Below are positions 29,085-39,907 of a stretch of 64,000 nucleotides of DNA, piece after piece (the first letter of the stretch is position 1; every line of letters begins with the position of its first letter). Origin of the DNA: Natribaculum luteum (GTDB lineage Archaea > Halobacteriota > Halobacteria > Halobacteriales > Natrialbaceae); assembly GCF_023008545.1 (NCBI RefSeq), contig NZ_CP095397.1, forward strand, positions 2,651,199-2,715,198. Reading direction: 5' to 3'. The translations under genes were made by a program, and so were the position numbers. A model generated the notes under the pieces. It was not told the origin of the DNA, made no database searches, and saw only the letters and a program-made list of their open reading frames with translations.

Positions 29085-29762
29085 GTGAAGTTCCTCGAGG
29101 TCCGGTTTCGCCAGCCCGACTGGATGCTCCACCCGATGCAGGAGTTCATTCGCCACGGAGACGTCGTCGTCTACGAGGAGTTGCGAGCCTGGAACCTCCT
29201 GCCCGACGAGGAGATCGAGTACGAACTGTTCTACGTCGAGGTGACGGATCGTGACCGGTACCGGGCCGCGGTCGACGACGTCGCGTCGATCCTCGAGTAC
29301 GACATCACGCCGATCGACGACAACTCGCTGTACGCCTACGCCCGCCAGCAGACGCGCAAAGAGGATCTGCTGTTCAGGGAGGCGTTCGCGACGCTCGAAC
29401 TCGTCGTCGTCCCGCCGATCGTCTACGACGACGAGGCCGCGATGACGATGACGATCGTCGGCGACGGCGAGAACTTGCAGACGCTCCTCGACGGCGTTCC
29501 CGACGAGATCGCGTGTGACGTCCTCGAGATCGGCGAGTACGACAGCCGGTACGGGACGGTCGCGACGGCGCTGACAGACCGACAGCGTGAGGCGATCGCC
29601 GCCGCGACCGACGTGGGCTACTACGACGTCCCCCGGACCGGCTCGGTCGCGGACGTCGCCGACGTGCTCGGCTGTGCGCCGTCGACGGCCTCGAACCACC
29701 TCCAGAAGGCCGAAGCGACAGTCATTCGTCGACTCGCAAACGGGCGGCAAGATTTGCGGTGA
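29085..29762 (+). CDS. HTH-10 (Bat-type) transcription regulator
   Basis: 225 residues from a GTG start (KFLEVRFRQPDW). The N-terminal 150 residues are the beta-rich sensor domain common to haloarchaeal HTH-10 proteins. The C terminus LTDRQREAIAAATDVGYYDVPRTGSVADVADVLGCAPSTASNHLQKAE is the bacterio-opsin activator HTH. A TATA-like CATTTACG at about 29047-29054 puts transcription start near the GTG. It lies between pccX and pccA on the same strand, which suggests local control of the carboxylase genes (inference). Confidence 0.88.
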   Translation: MKFLEVRFRQPDWMLHPMQEFIRHGDVVVYEELRAWNLLPDEEIEYELFYVEVTDRDRYRAAVDDVASILEYDITPIDDNSLYAYARQQTRKEDLLFREAFATLELVVVPPIVYDDEAAMTMTIVGDGENLQTLLDGVPDEIACDVLEIGEYDSRYGTVATALTDRQREAIAAATDVGYYDVPRTGSVADVADVLGCAPSTASNHLQKAEATVIRRLANGRQDLR

Positions 29763-29815
29763 CGTTGTCGGTTGCGAAAAAGTAAGGTAGTGTCCTTGCG
29801 ACGTTTTGAACAGGA

Positions 29816-31651
<1,836 letters not shown>

Positions 31652-31737
31652 GCGCGATCGGCGACCGGTCGAGCGTGATCGGCGTGTGACCCGCGTCGTC
31701 CGACAGTCTATTTATATCGTCGGCCCAAGACGGGCGT

Positions 31738-32364
31738 GTGTACAATCACCTTCTCGTTCCGACGGACGGCAGCGCCGGCACTCGACCGGCAGTCGTCCAC
31801 GGGACGGCGATCGCTCGTCGGTTCGACGCGACGCTGCACGCGCTGTCGGTGCTCAGCGAGGGGCCATATGGCTCGCTCGAGAGCGACGAGAGCCGAACGG
31901 AGAGCAAACGCGCGGCAGAGCAGGCGGTCGAACGGGTCGCAGTCGAGGCCGAGCGAGAGGGCGTCGACGTCGTCACCGAACTCCGACGCGGCGTCCCCCA
32001 CGAGGAGATCCTCTCGTACGCCGCGGACAACGACGTCGACATGATCGTCATGGGGACGCACGGTCGCACGGGCCTCGATCGCGTCCTCGTCGGGAGCGTC
32101 ACCGAACAGGTCGTCCGAAACGCCGACGTACCCGTCGTCACCGTCCGGACGAGCGACGAGGTCGAGATCGCGACGGACGAGGAGGCCGTCGACCTCGCCC
32201 GCGAGGCGCTCGCAGAACGGGGTCACGAGGACGCGTCGGTCTCCGAAGAACCCTACCGGACCAGCGGCTCGTGGATCGTTCCGGCAGAAACCGACGATGG
32301 CACGGTTCACATCCACGTCGACGCGGCGACCGGCGACGTCCGCCTCGCACGGATCGACGAATAA
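31738..32364 (+). CDS. Universal stress protein, UspA family, with C-terminal extension
   Basis: 208 residues from a GTG start (YNHLLVPTDGSAGTRPAV). The Usp domain covers about 1-142 with the ATP motif GTHGRTGLDRVLVGSVTEQVV. The last 65 residues (VDLAREALAERGHEDASVSEEPYRTSGSWIVPAE...) are an added domain ending in DVRLARIDE. The TATA-like ATTTATATC at about 31709-31717 lies about 25 nt before the GTG, so a leaderless start fits. It converges with the hydrolase gene over repeat copy C. Confidence 0.85.
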   Translation: MYNHLLVPTDGSAGTRPAVVHGTAIARRFDATLHALSVLSEGPYGSLESDESRTESKRAAEQAVERVAVEAEREGVDVVTELRRGVPHEEILSYAADNDVDMIVMGTHGRTGLDRVLVGSVTEQVVRNADVPVVTVRTSDEVEIATDEEAVDLAREALAERGHEDASVSEEPYRTSGSWIVPAETDDGTVHIHVDAATGDVRLARIDE

Positions 32365-32438
32365 CGCGCTCGAGGACCGAACGCACGTCTCGTCGCGGAC
32401 GTCTCGAGGCCCCGGTAGTCCCGGATCGACGGCTGCTC

Positions 32439-32548
32439 ATACTACTGGACAACACGATTCACACATCGATCGCACTCGAACGGCCGTCGCAAGCGGCGAC
32501 AACTCGTGAGACGCGATCGAGTGTTCAGTGACTGTTGGCCGGCAGTAT
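32439..32548 (-). repeat. 110-bp palindromic repeat, family 1, copy C
   Basis: 110 bp, inverted relative to copy A and very close to it in sequence. Ends read ATACTACTGGACAA and, on the other side, TTGGCCGGCAGTAT. Read on the minus strand it begins at the stop codon of the hydrolase gene (TGATACTGCCGG), exactly as copy A begins at the tyrS stop. The element fills most of the gap between converging UspA and hydrolase genes. Confidence 0.85.
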
Positions 32549-33171
32549 CACCCGAGTTGGTCGGCGAACCACGCCGCCGCGAGATCGGCCACCGACTCGA
32601 GCGCACCCGGTTCCTCGAAGAGGTGTCCCGCACCCTCGACCACCTCGAGTTCCTTCTCGCCCGGCAACTCGTCGTAGGCTTCTCGGTTCAACTCGAGCAC
32701 CTGGTGGTCGTTGCCGCCGACGATGAACAGCGTCGGCGCGGTCACCTGGTCGATCACTTCCGAGGCGAGGTCGACCCGCCCGCCTCGCGAGACGACGGCG
32801 TCGGCGTCGGTCTCGTCGCGGGCCGCGGCGCGCAACGCGGCGGCCGAGCCGGTACTCGACCCGAAGTAACCAAGCGACATGTCGCTCGTCTCGTCCCGGC
32901 TCCGGACCCACCGGGTCGCGTCGACGAGTCGATCGGTCAAAAGCGGGATGTCGAATCGGGTCTCGTAGGTCTGGTCTTCGGCCTCGGTGAGCAAGTCGAA
33001 CAGGAGCGTCCCGACGCCACGCTCCCGGAGCCGTTCGGCCACGAAGTTGTTTCGTGGGCTGTGTCTACTGCTCCCGCTGCCGTGTGCGAACAGGACCAGT
33101 CCGCTCGCCCCGTCCGGAACGAGTAACTCTCCCTCGAGTTCGACGCCGTCTGCGGGGATCGTGACGATCAT
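32548..33171 (-). CDS. Alpha/beta hydrolase (dienelactone hydrolase-like)
   Basis: 207 residues. The alpha/beta hydrolase core is seen as VLFAHGSGSSRHSPRN (oxyanion region), the nucleophile elbow GYFGSSTGSAAALRAA with the central Ser, PTLFIVGGNDHQVLELN with the acid, and the catalytic His in EGAGHLFEEPGAL. The substrate is unknown; similar haloarchaeal proteins are annotated as phosphoribosyltransferase-linked or dienelactone hydrolases. Its stop codon is shared with repeat copy C. Confidence 0.83.
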   Translation of the reverse strand: MIVTIPADGVELEGELLVPDGASGLVLFAHGSGSSRHSPRNNFVAERLRERGVGTLLFDLLTEAEDQTYETRFDIPLLTDRLVDATRWVRSRDETSDMSLGYFGSSTGSAAALRAAARDETDADAVVSRGGRVDLASEVIDQVTAPTLFIVGGNDHQVLELNREAYDELPGEKELEVVEGAGHLFEEPGALESVADLAAAWFADQLG

Positions 33172-33249
33172 GGTCCGATCGGTCGTCGTTCCACGGCAAT
33201 GCTATTAGATGACGGGGGCACTGCGAGCGGCCCCGTCTGGAGCCGTCGA

Positions 33250-33540
33250 CTACCCGAGTCGGCGCTCGACCGTCTCGACGCGGTCGGACCCGTGTTGCTC
33301 GCGGTCGCGCTGATCGTCGACCTCGAGCGACGTGATGACGCGTTCACCGTCGACCGCGTCGTGGGCCGCCTTCGTCGCGTCGAAGAGCTCACCGACCGAG
33401 TCCGCCTCGACGACCGTGTCCATCGGCGTCAGTTCGTACGTGACGTCGAACTCGTCGAGCGCCTCGAGGGCCGCGGCGATCTCGTCTGACATGTGCTGTT
33501 CACGAACCGGAATGATCTCGAGTCTGGCGATTGCTGTCAC
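33250..33540 (-). CDS. MTH1187 family thiamine-binding protein
   Basis: 96 residues from GTG 33540 (TAIARLEIIPVREQHMSDEIAAAL). The ferredoxin-like fold of the MTH1187/YkoF family is seen with YELTPMDTVVEADSVGELFDATKAAHDAV and ERVITSLEVDDQ. Family members bind thiamine or hydroxymethylpyrimidine. A perfect Shine-Dalgarno GGAGGTGA lies a few nt upstream, which fixes this GTG rather than the ATG 16 codons inside. It is likely a carrier or sensor rather than an enzyme. Confidence 0.85.
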   Translation of the reverse strand: MTAIARLEIIPVREQHMSDEIAAALEALDEFDVTYELTPMDTVVEADSVGELFDATKAAHDAVDGERVITSLEVDDQRDREQHGSDRVETVERRLG

Positions 33541-33545
33541 GTTCG

Positions 33546-33554
33546 TCACCTCCT
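33546..33554 (-). promoter_or_regulatory. Strong Shine-Dalgarno for thiamine-binding gene
   Basis: On the minus strand the sequence AGGAGGTGA lies 5 nt upstream of GTG 33540. It is an exact match to the anti-SD of archaeal 16S rRNA. Most genes here look leaderless, so this site decides the start. Confidence 0.75.
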
Positions 33555-33695
33555 GTGTGAACGCTGGCGGGCCAGCGTTCCGGGTGGCGTACCACGTCAG
33601 ACAGCAAGTTCTTTTGCGGGGCAACCTCCGGGCCGCGGCGATCTCGCGGGAGCGGAACTGTTTACTCGCTGGCATTCTGATACTCGGGTCTGAGA

Positions 33696-36227
33696 ATGGA
33701 GATCGACGTCTCGACGCGAGCTGAGACGGTCGCGTGTGTCGGACTCGAGCGAACAGACGACGTGCTATCGTTCGAACACACCACAGACCGGACGTGGCAC
33801 GTCGAACGAGTCGCTCCGGACGCGATCGGATCACGAGTCGACGACGGCGTCGGGTGCGTCGTCGTCGGCGACTCGACCGGCAAAACGGACCCGGTCGAGA
33901 TCCTCGAAGCGGTTCGAATCAGGAGTTCGCACGTCCAGACCGTCTTCTGGACGGGAACCGACGACGAGATAGCGATCGGGCGGGCGATCGACGCAGGCGT
34001 CGACGACGTCGTCCACCGCGACACACCGGGGTCACAGCGCGTGCTGACGAACGCGATCGACGGTGCGCTGGAGTCGAGAGCGACCCGACGCGAGGCGGTG
34101 CGGTATCGATCGATCGTCGAACGGTCACCGGACACGATCGCCGTCCACGACGTCGACGGCGACGTCGTCGCCGTCAACGAGCAGGCCTGTCGCAGTCTCG
34201 GCTATTCGCGAGCGGAGCTGCTGGCGGGATCCATCTACGACGTCGAAGTCGGCCTCGACGAGGCGGAACTCGAGGACGTCTGGAGCGGCGAGTTCGATCA
34301 CCCGACGCGCCTGACCGGCCGCCATCGGCGGGCCGACGGCACCGAGTTCCCGGTCGAGATCCACCTCGATCGAATCAGCTTCGACGGCGAGGAGCGGATC
34401 GTCGCGATCGCACGCGACGTCACCGAACGCCGCGAGCGCGAGCGTGACCTTCGCCGGCTCTCGGCAGCGGTCGACGCCTCGATGGACGGGATCGCGGTGT
34501 GTGACGACGACGGACGGTACGTCTACCTCAACCAGGCACACGCGGAGTGCTACGGCTACGACTCGCCCGAACCGCTGCTGGGCGAGCGCTGGAGCGCCCT
34601 CTACGACGACGACGAACGCGAGCGCTTCGAGACCGAAATCCTGCCGGAACTGGCGGACCGTGGCAACTGGCGCGGCGAGGCGGTCGGCAGACGGCGCGAC
34701 GGCACGACCTTCGACCAGGCACTCTCGCTTGCGGCCCTCGACGGCGGCGGTAGCGTCTGCGTGATCCGCGACGTCACGCGTCGAAAAGATCGGATTCGTC
34801 GGATCAGGGCACTCGAGCGCAAGTACCGGACGCTGATCGACGCCGCACCCGACCCCATCGTCGTCGCAAACGCCGACAGTGGCGAGATCGTCGAGGTGAA
34901 CGAGGCCGCAGAGGACCTGTTCGGTCGTTCCCGCGAGGAGATCGTCGGCACGCCGCAGACGGCCATTCATCCGGCCGACGAGCGCGAGCGGTACGTCGAG
35001 GGGTTCTCGGCTGCCACCGACGGCATCCACCGCTTTCGCGCGACCGACGACCGCCAGCTCCACGTCATTGACGCCGACGACCAGACGATTCCGGTCGAGA
35101 TCAGTCGGGCGTCGGTCCGACTCGAGGGGGCGACGGTCGTCCACGGTATCTTCCGCGATATCCGCGAACGGCTCGAGCGGGAACGCCAACTCGAGTCGCT
35201 CAACGCGGCGGTCAGAGCACTCCTCGAGGCGACGACCGTCGGCGAGATCGAGACGATCGTCCGACAGACAGCGAGCGCGGTCTGTGATGGGCGTCCGGAC
35301 GTCGACGTCGAGGTCGTCGAGACGTCACGAGACGTGCCGTCGCCGGCCGACGACGTGGCGGTGCAGTCGGGACTGGCGCGCGACGACCGGTCGGTCTCCG
35401 AGAACGAGACGGTGGCGGTCGAAACTGCCACGAGCGACGGGAGTGCCGTCGTCGTCGCGTTCGACTCCCAGGAACGACTGGACGCTGCTGGCCGAGAACT
35501 CGCCGAACTCCTCGCCGGTGCAGCGGCGAGCGCCGTCGACCGCGTGAGTCGCGAGCAGCGCCTCGAGGGACAAACTGAGGCGCTGTCCGTGCTCAATCAG
35601 GTGCTGCGCCACGACGTTCGAAACGACATGAACATGGTGTACGGCTGGGCCGATCTCCTCCTCGAGGACGCCACAGGCGACGCCCGGTCGCGACTCGAGA
35701 CGATTCAATCGTCTGCCCAGCACACGATCGACCTGACGAACGACGCTCGTCACCTGGCGAACGCGATCGTCGAAGACGAGCCACGAGAGCTCCGTCCCGT
35801 CGCCCCCAGTCGCTTTCTCGAGTCGGAGATCGAGAAACTCCGGACGCACCACGAGGACGTGATCGTCGATATCGACGGCTCGATCCCGGACGTCCGGGTC
35901 GAAGCCGATGGCATGCTCTCGTCGGTGTTCGGCAACGTCCTGAACAACGCCGTCCGGCACAACGATACGGATCGACCCGAAGTCACCGTCCGTGCGACCG
36001 CCGACGAAATGACGCTCGTCGTTCACATCGCAGACGACGGCCCGGGGATCCCCGACCACCTGAAGGCGGTCGTCTTCGAGCGCGGCGTCAAGGGCCTCGA
36101 GAGTCCCGGTACCGGACTCGGGCTGTTTCTGGTGAACGCACTGGTCGACGGTTACGGCGGCGAGGTCTGGATCGAGGATCGTGAGCCACGCGGGACGATC
36201 GTCGCGATCGAACTCCCGCTGGTTTGA
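33696..36227 (+). CDS. Multi-PAS sensor histidine kinase
   Basis: 843 residues, no membrane segment, so a cytoplasmic sensor. About 1-130 is receiver-like but degenerate; three PAS domains follow (about 130-250 with SPDTIAVHDVDGDVVAVNEQAC, 255-375, 380-500), then a GAF-like region (about 500-620). The kinase core has the H-box VLNQVLRHDVRNDMNMV with the phospho-accepting His, NVLNNAVRHN (N-box), DDGPGIPD and GTGLGLFLV. The signal is unknown. Its stop codon opens the palindromic repeat at 36226. Confidence 0.9.
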   Translation: MEIDVSTRAETVACVGLERTDDVLSFEHTTDRTWHVERVAPDAIGSRVDDGVGCVVVGDSTGKTDPVEILEAVRIRSSHVQTVFWTGTDDEIAIGRAIDAGVDDVVHRDTPGSQRVLTNAIDGALESRATRREAVRYRSIVERSPDTIAVHDVDGDVVAVNEQACRSLGYSRAELLAGSIYDVEVGLDEAELEDVWSGEFDHPTRLTGRHRRADGTEFPVEIHLDRISFDGEERIVAIARDVTERRERERDLRRLSAAVDASMDGIAVCDDDGRYVYLNQAHAECYGYDSPEPLLGERWSALYDDDERERFETEILPELADRGNWRGEAVGRRRDGTTFDQALSLAALDGGGSVCVIRDVTRRKDRIRRIRALERKYRTLIDAAPDPIVVANADSGEIVEVNEAAEDLFGRSREEIVGTPQTAIHPADERERYVEGFSAATDGIHRFRATDDRQLHVIDADDQTIPVEISRASVRLEGATVVHGIFRDIRERLERERQLESLNAAVRALLEATTVGEIETIVRQTASAVCDGRPDVDVEVVETSRDVPSPADDVAVQSGLARDDRSVSENETVAVETATSDGSAVVVAFDSQERLDAAGRELAELLAGAAASAVDRVSREQRLEGQTEALSVLNQVLRHDVRNDMNMVYGWADLLLEDATGDARSRLETIQSSAQHTIDLTNDARHLANAIVEDEPRELRPVAPSRFLESEIEKLRTHHEDVIVDIDGSIPDVRVEADGMLSSVFGNVLNNAVRHNDTDRPEVTVRATADEMTLVVHIADDGPGIPDHLKAVVFERGVKGLESPGTGLGLFLVNALVDGYGGEVWIEDREPRGTIVAIELPLV

Positions 36228-36313
36228 TACGGACCGCTGTAACTGTGTACCGGGCCAACCGCAAGACGGGTCGCGGTTATCCCGGTACTGACGTACACCG
36301 GTCCGTACGAATC
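36226..36313 (+). repeat. 88-bp palindromic repeat, family 2, copy 2
   Basis: Starts GATACGGACCG and ends GGTCCGTACGAATC; central hairpin AACCGC-AAGACGGGTC-GCGGTT at 36257-36278. It occupies the whole space between two converging genes: the left end is the TGA of the kinase gene (36225-36227), the right end is the TGA of cobO read on the minus strand (36312-36314). It aligns with 21150-21236 along its full length. Confidence 0.8.
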
Positions 36314-37016
36314 AGTACTCGGTCCCCTTCCGCGCCCGCTGGCCGGCGTCGATCGGGTGGCGCTCCTTGCGAACGTTCGTGACCAGGTCGGCCTCGTCGA
36401 CGACGTACTCGGGTCGTTCGTGCGCGCCCGTGAGCACGAGCTCGAGGTCGTCGGGTTTTGCCTCGACGAGTGAGATGACGTCGGCGGGGTCGATCAACTC
36501 GCGATTCGCCGCGTAGAGAACCTCGTCGAGGATCAGCATGTGCATCCCCTCCTCGGGCGTGCCCTCGAGCGCGAGCGGTTCGGTGAGGTCGACATCGGCA
36601 GCCGCGTCGACGAGGTCGCGCGCTCGCTCGAGGCCACCCTGTGCTTTCGCCCGGTGTTCGCCGTCTTCGGAGCCGTCGAGAAATCCGTGCCAGCCATAGT
36701 GGCCGGTGTTCTCGTAGCTCAGTCCGGGCATCGCCTCGATGGCGTTGTACTCGCCACGGACGTCGTCGACGCTCGAGGCACCGCCTTTCATGAACTGCAG
36801 GAGGTGGACGCGGTAGCCGTGACCGGCGGCCCGGAAGGCCATGCCGAGCGCGGCGGTGGTCTTGCCCTTGCCGTCGCCCCACCAGACCTGCGTGAGGCCG
36901 AACGCTTCGGGTGCGTGCGGTTCGATCGGCCGGGCGTCGGGCGTTCGGCCCTTGCCGGGCGTTCGTTCGAGCTGGTTCTCCGGATCGTCGGTATCGGTGT
37001 CGGTGTCGTCGGTCAT
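36312..37016 (-). CDS. cobO: Cob(I)yrinic acid a,c-diamide adenosyltransferase
   Basis: 234 residues of the CobO/BtuR type. A P-loop GDGKGKTT lies at 47-54 after an acidic N-terminal tail, followed by FRAAGHGYRVHLLQFMKGG, LILDEVLYAANRELI and LVLTGAHERPEYVVDEADLVTNV. It adds the adenosyl group to cobalt from ATP. It is the last gene of the cobN-cbiC-cbiE-cbiA-cobO operon, 37 nt after cbiA. The ATG at 37016 is the only good start in the acidic tail. Confidence 0.93.
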   Translation of the reverse strand: MTDDTDTDTDDPENQLERTPGKGRTPDARPIEPHAPEAFGLTQVWWGDGKGKTTAALGMAFRAAGHGYRVHLLQFMKGGASSVDDVRGEYNAIEAMPGLSYENTGHYGWHGFLDGSEDGEHRAKAQGGLERARDLVDAAADVDLTEPLALEGTPEEGMHMLILDEVLYAANRELIDPADVISLVEAKPDDLELVLTGAHERPEYVVDEADLVTNVRKERHPIDAGQRARKGTEY

Positions 37017-37053
37017 GGTCAGCGTATGGTGTCGGTCGGTTTCGTATCGTCGA

Positions 37054-38367
37054 TTACAACTGCTCGAGGAATCGGTCGAACGCTCCGCTCTCGGCGTGGA
37101 CGTGCGTGTAGGTTCCAAGCGAGTCGTACTCGGTCAGGCCGTCGTGGTCGCCGTCGATGCCGTCGCCACGGACGGTCTCGAAGGCGAACCGGGCGTCGGC
37201 GTCGACGTCGGCACTCGAGTAGTGGAACTCGTGGCCACGAATTCGCTCGCCTGCGTCGGCCGTCAGCGTTCCGTCGATGGCCTCGAGTTCGACGTGGTCG
37301 AGTGCGCGATAGCGGTCGTGCATAGTCACGTCGGCGGGCAAGATGGCGGCCATCTCGTGGCTGTCGCCGTCGGCCGTCGTCAGCGACCGGGACATCGCCA
37401 TCAACCCACCACACTCCCCGAGGACCGGCAGACCCTCGCTCGCCAGTCGGCCCAGTTCCTCGAGCGTTCCCGACGACTCGAGGCCGGCTGCGTGCAGTTC
37501 AGGGTAGCCGCCGGGCAGGTAGACGCCGTCACAGTCGGGGACGGGGTCGCCCGCGACCGGCGAGAACGTCACCACGTCGGCCCGGTCGCGGAACCGTTCG
37601 AGCGTCGCCGGATACCGGAAGCAGAAGGCGGCGTCGCTGGCGACGGCGACTCGAGTGGCGACGTCGGCACTCTCCTCGAGCGGCGCGTCGGGAACCGTCG
37701 CCTCGCTGGCGGCGGCGGCCAGCCGGTCGATCTCGAGCGTTTCGGCGGCCTCCGAAAGCGCTTCCTCGGGAAGCGGGGCCTCCTCGCCCATGTGGAGCCC
37801 GAGGTGGCGGTCCGGTATCTCGAGGTCCGAGTTCGGCGGAATCCGGCCAAAGTACTCGAGATCCTTCGGGAGGGCGTCGTGAATCCCCGCCTCGTGGCGG
37901 CCGCCGTGAGCGCGCTGGGCGACGACTCCGGCGACCTCGACGTCGCGGCCGATTTCGTCGGCGTACTCGCGAAAGCCGAGCGCGGTCGCCGCGACGCTCT
38001 CCATGCCGGCTTTCGCGTCGACCACGAGGACGACCGGCAGCTCGAGCGTCTCGGCGACCATCGCCGTGCTCGAGCCGTCGCCGTCGTACAGGCCCATCAC
38101 GCCCTCGACGACGCAGATATCGCCCTCGCCCCGAGAGTAGTTACGCCGGAGGCCGTCTTCGCCTTCGAGCCAGAGGTCGAGCGTCCGGGAGGGACGGCCG
38201 GCGACCGCCTCGTGGTGACTCGGATCGATGAAGTCAGGCCCGGCTTTTGCGGGCTGGACCGCGTAGCCCGCGTCCTCGAGCGCCTTGGCGATCGCGAGCG
38301 TCGCGACGGTCTTGCCGACGCCCGAACTGGTACCGCCGAGGACGAATCCCGGTGGGCCGCCGCTCAT
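37054..38367 (-). CDS. cbiA: Cobyrinate a,c-diamide synthase
   Basis: 437 residues. ATP-dependent synthetase domain with P-loop GTSSGVGKT (12-20), AGPDFIDPSHH and VEGVMGLYDG; the C-terminal class I glutamine amidotransferase has VLGECGGLMAMS with the nucleophile Cys and RGHEFHYSS with the His. It amidates carboxylates a and c of the corrin ring using glutamine. The start overlaps cbiE by 4 nt. Confidence 0.95.
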   Translation of the reverse strand: MSGGPPGFVLGGTSSGVGKTVATLAIAKALEDAGYAVQPAKAGPDFIDPSHHEAVAGRPSRTLDLWLEGEDGLRRNYSRGEGDICVVEGVMGLYDGDGSSTAMVAETLELPVVLVVDAKAGMESVAATALGFREYADEIGRDVEVAGVVAQRAHGGRHEAGIHDALPKDLEYFGRIPPNSDLEIPDRHLGLHMGEEAPLPEEALSEAAETLEIDRLAAAASEATVPDAPLEESADVATRVAVASDAAFCFRYPATLERFRDRADVVTFSPVAGDPVPDCDGVYLPGGYPELHAAGLESSGTLEELGRLASEGLPVLGECGGLMAMSRSLTTADGDSHEMAAILPADVTMHDRYRALDHVELEAIDGTLTADAGERIRGHEFHYSSADVDADARFAFETVRGDGIDGDHDGLTEYDSLGTYTHVHAESGAFDRFLEQL

Positions 38368-39158
38368 TCGATCTCGACCTCCCGACGAACCGCGAGCACC
38401 ACCAGGTCGGAGAAGGGCGTCTCCGCTTTCCCGTCGCCGCCGGCGTGTTCGACGAGTTCCCCGAGCGTGAATCGGTAGACCCGTTCGTCGTCGTGGGTCA
38501 GCTTCTCGAGTACCAGCGCCTCGAGGTTCGGATCCGCGTCGTGCTCGAGCAGAAATTCGGCGACGTCTCCGGGCATGACGTCGTATGGCCGGGGCAGGAC
38601 GAGCAGGTGGCGCTGGCCGACAGCCGAAGCGAGCCGTTCCATGTCAGCCTCGAGGTCGCCGCTTTTGTGCAGCGTGACGAACTCCGAGTCCTCTTTCGGC
38701 GTCCTCGCGCGGCTCGCAGCCACTTGCAGCGAGGAGATTCCGGGGATCACCCGCACCGGGATTTCGGGGTCCTCGCGCTCGACTGCGTCCTGGACCTTCC
38801 CGACGAACTGGTAGCCCGAGTGGTTGGGATCGCCCATCGCCACGGCGGTTCCTGACTCGCCGTTCGCGACGCGTTCGGCGAACTCGGCGAGAGCCTCTGC
38901 CTCGTCCTCGTACCCGCAGGTCAGCAGGTCGGCGTCGGTACACTCAGCGACGAACTCGACGACGGTCGAAAAGCCGACGACGACGTCCGCCTCGCGGATG
39001 GCACGCTCGCCACGCGGGGTGAGGTACTCGAGGTTCCCGGGTCCGACGCCGACGGCGTAGACGGGGTCGTCGGCCGCTTCGTCGATGTCCGGTTCCGACT
39101 GGGCCGCGGCGAACGTCGCCGGGTCGGGCCCGCTCTCGAGGTCGTACTCGTCGCTCAT
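38364..39158 (-). CDS. cbiE: Cobalt-precorrin-7 C5-methyltransferase
   Basis: 264 residues with a 30-residue acidic N-terminal extension. The tetrapyrrole methylase motifs are VYAVGVGPGNLEYLTPRG, the SAM-loop AMGDPNHSGYQFVGKV and IPGISSLQVAASR. Placement between cbiC and cbiA and the shorter second domain fit CbiE, with the C15 methylation done by the separate CbiT (55452). 4-nt overlaps with both neighbours show an operon. Confidence 0.9.
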   Translation of the reverse strand: MSDEYDLESGPDPATFAAAQSEPDIDEAADDPVYAVGVGPGNLEYLTPRGERAIREADVVVGFSTVVEFVAECTDADLLTCGYEDEAEALAEFAERVANGESGTAVAMGDPNHSGYQFVGKVQDAVEREDPEIPVRVIPGISSLQVAASRARTPKEDSEFVTLHKSGDLEADMERLASAVGQRHLLVLPRPYDVMPGDVAEFLLEHDADPNLEALVLEKLTHDDERVYRFTLGELVEHAGGDGKAETPFSDLVVLAVRREVEIE

Positions 39159-39907
39159 CGCTCCTCCTCGTCGCCCGCTCGAGTCGCGGCCGTCTGCGAT
39201 AGCTCGAGTGCGTCCGTCCGGACGTCTTTCGCGACGTGGATCAGTTCGTTCGTCAGCGCCGCGGCGAGGCCGCTGCCGCCGCGTCGGCCGACGTTGGTGA
39301 TCGCCGGCACGCCGTAGACTTCACTGACCTCGCGGATGCGCTTTCGGCTCTCCTCGGCTTTGACGAAACCGACGGGGGTCGCGACGACGGCCGCCGGTCT
39401 GGTCCCGTTCTCGATACAGTCGGCCAGCGCGAACGCGGCCGTCGGCGCGTTTCCGACAACGGCGATCGCGCCGTCGTAGATCCCCTCCCTGTCGAGTTCG
39501 AGCACGCCCGCTGCGGTCCGGGTCATCCCCGTCTCCTTCGCGAGTTCGGCCCCGTGGCCGATCGCCTTGCGTTTCGCACAGTCGTGGCCCCGCCCGGTGA
39601 TCCCCGCCTGGGGCATCGTGATGTCCGTGACGACGTTCGCTTCCTCGAGGACCGCTCGCGCGCCTGCCCGGATCGGGGCGTCCTCGTCGTCCCCGAGGTA
39701 GTCTTCGCCGGTAAAGCGGAGCAGATGCTGGAACTCGATGTCACCCATCGAGTGGACCGACTTCTGGCGGATGCGGTCGGCGAGCGTCTCGTCGGGGACG
39801 AACTGGCGGACGATGTCCATGCTCGTCTCGGCGATCTCCATCGCTTCCTGCGTCGTCGCGCCCAGGTCGGCGTACTCTTTCTCGTACTCACCGTCGGTTT
39901 CAGTCAT
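39155..39907 (-). CDS. cbiC: Cobalt-precorrin-8 methylmutase
   Basis: 250 residues. The catalytic His is His52 in RIRQKSVHSMGDIEFQH. Other family segments are GITGRGHDCAKRKAIG, AVVGNAPTAAFALAD and VATPVGFVKAEESR. It moves a methyl from C11 to C12 of the ring to make cobyrinate. The start overlaps cobN by 8 nt and the stop overlaps cbiE by 4 nt. Confidence 0.95.
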   Translation of the reverse strand: MTETDGEYEKEYADLGATTQEAMEIAETSMDIVRQFVPDETLADRIRQKSVHSMGDIEFQHLLRFTGEDYLGDDEDAPIRAGARAVLEEANVVTDITMPQAGITGRGHDCAKRKAIGHGAELAKETGMTRTAAGVLELDREGIYDGAIAVVGNAPTAAFALADCIENGTRPAAVVATPVGFVKAEESRKRIREVSEVYGVPAITNVGRRGGSGLAAALTNELIHVAKDVRTDALELSQTAATRAGDEEER

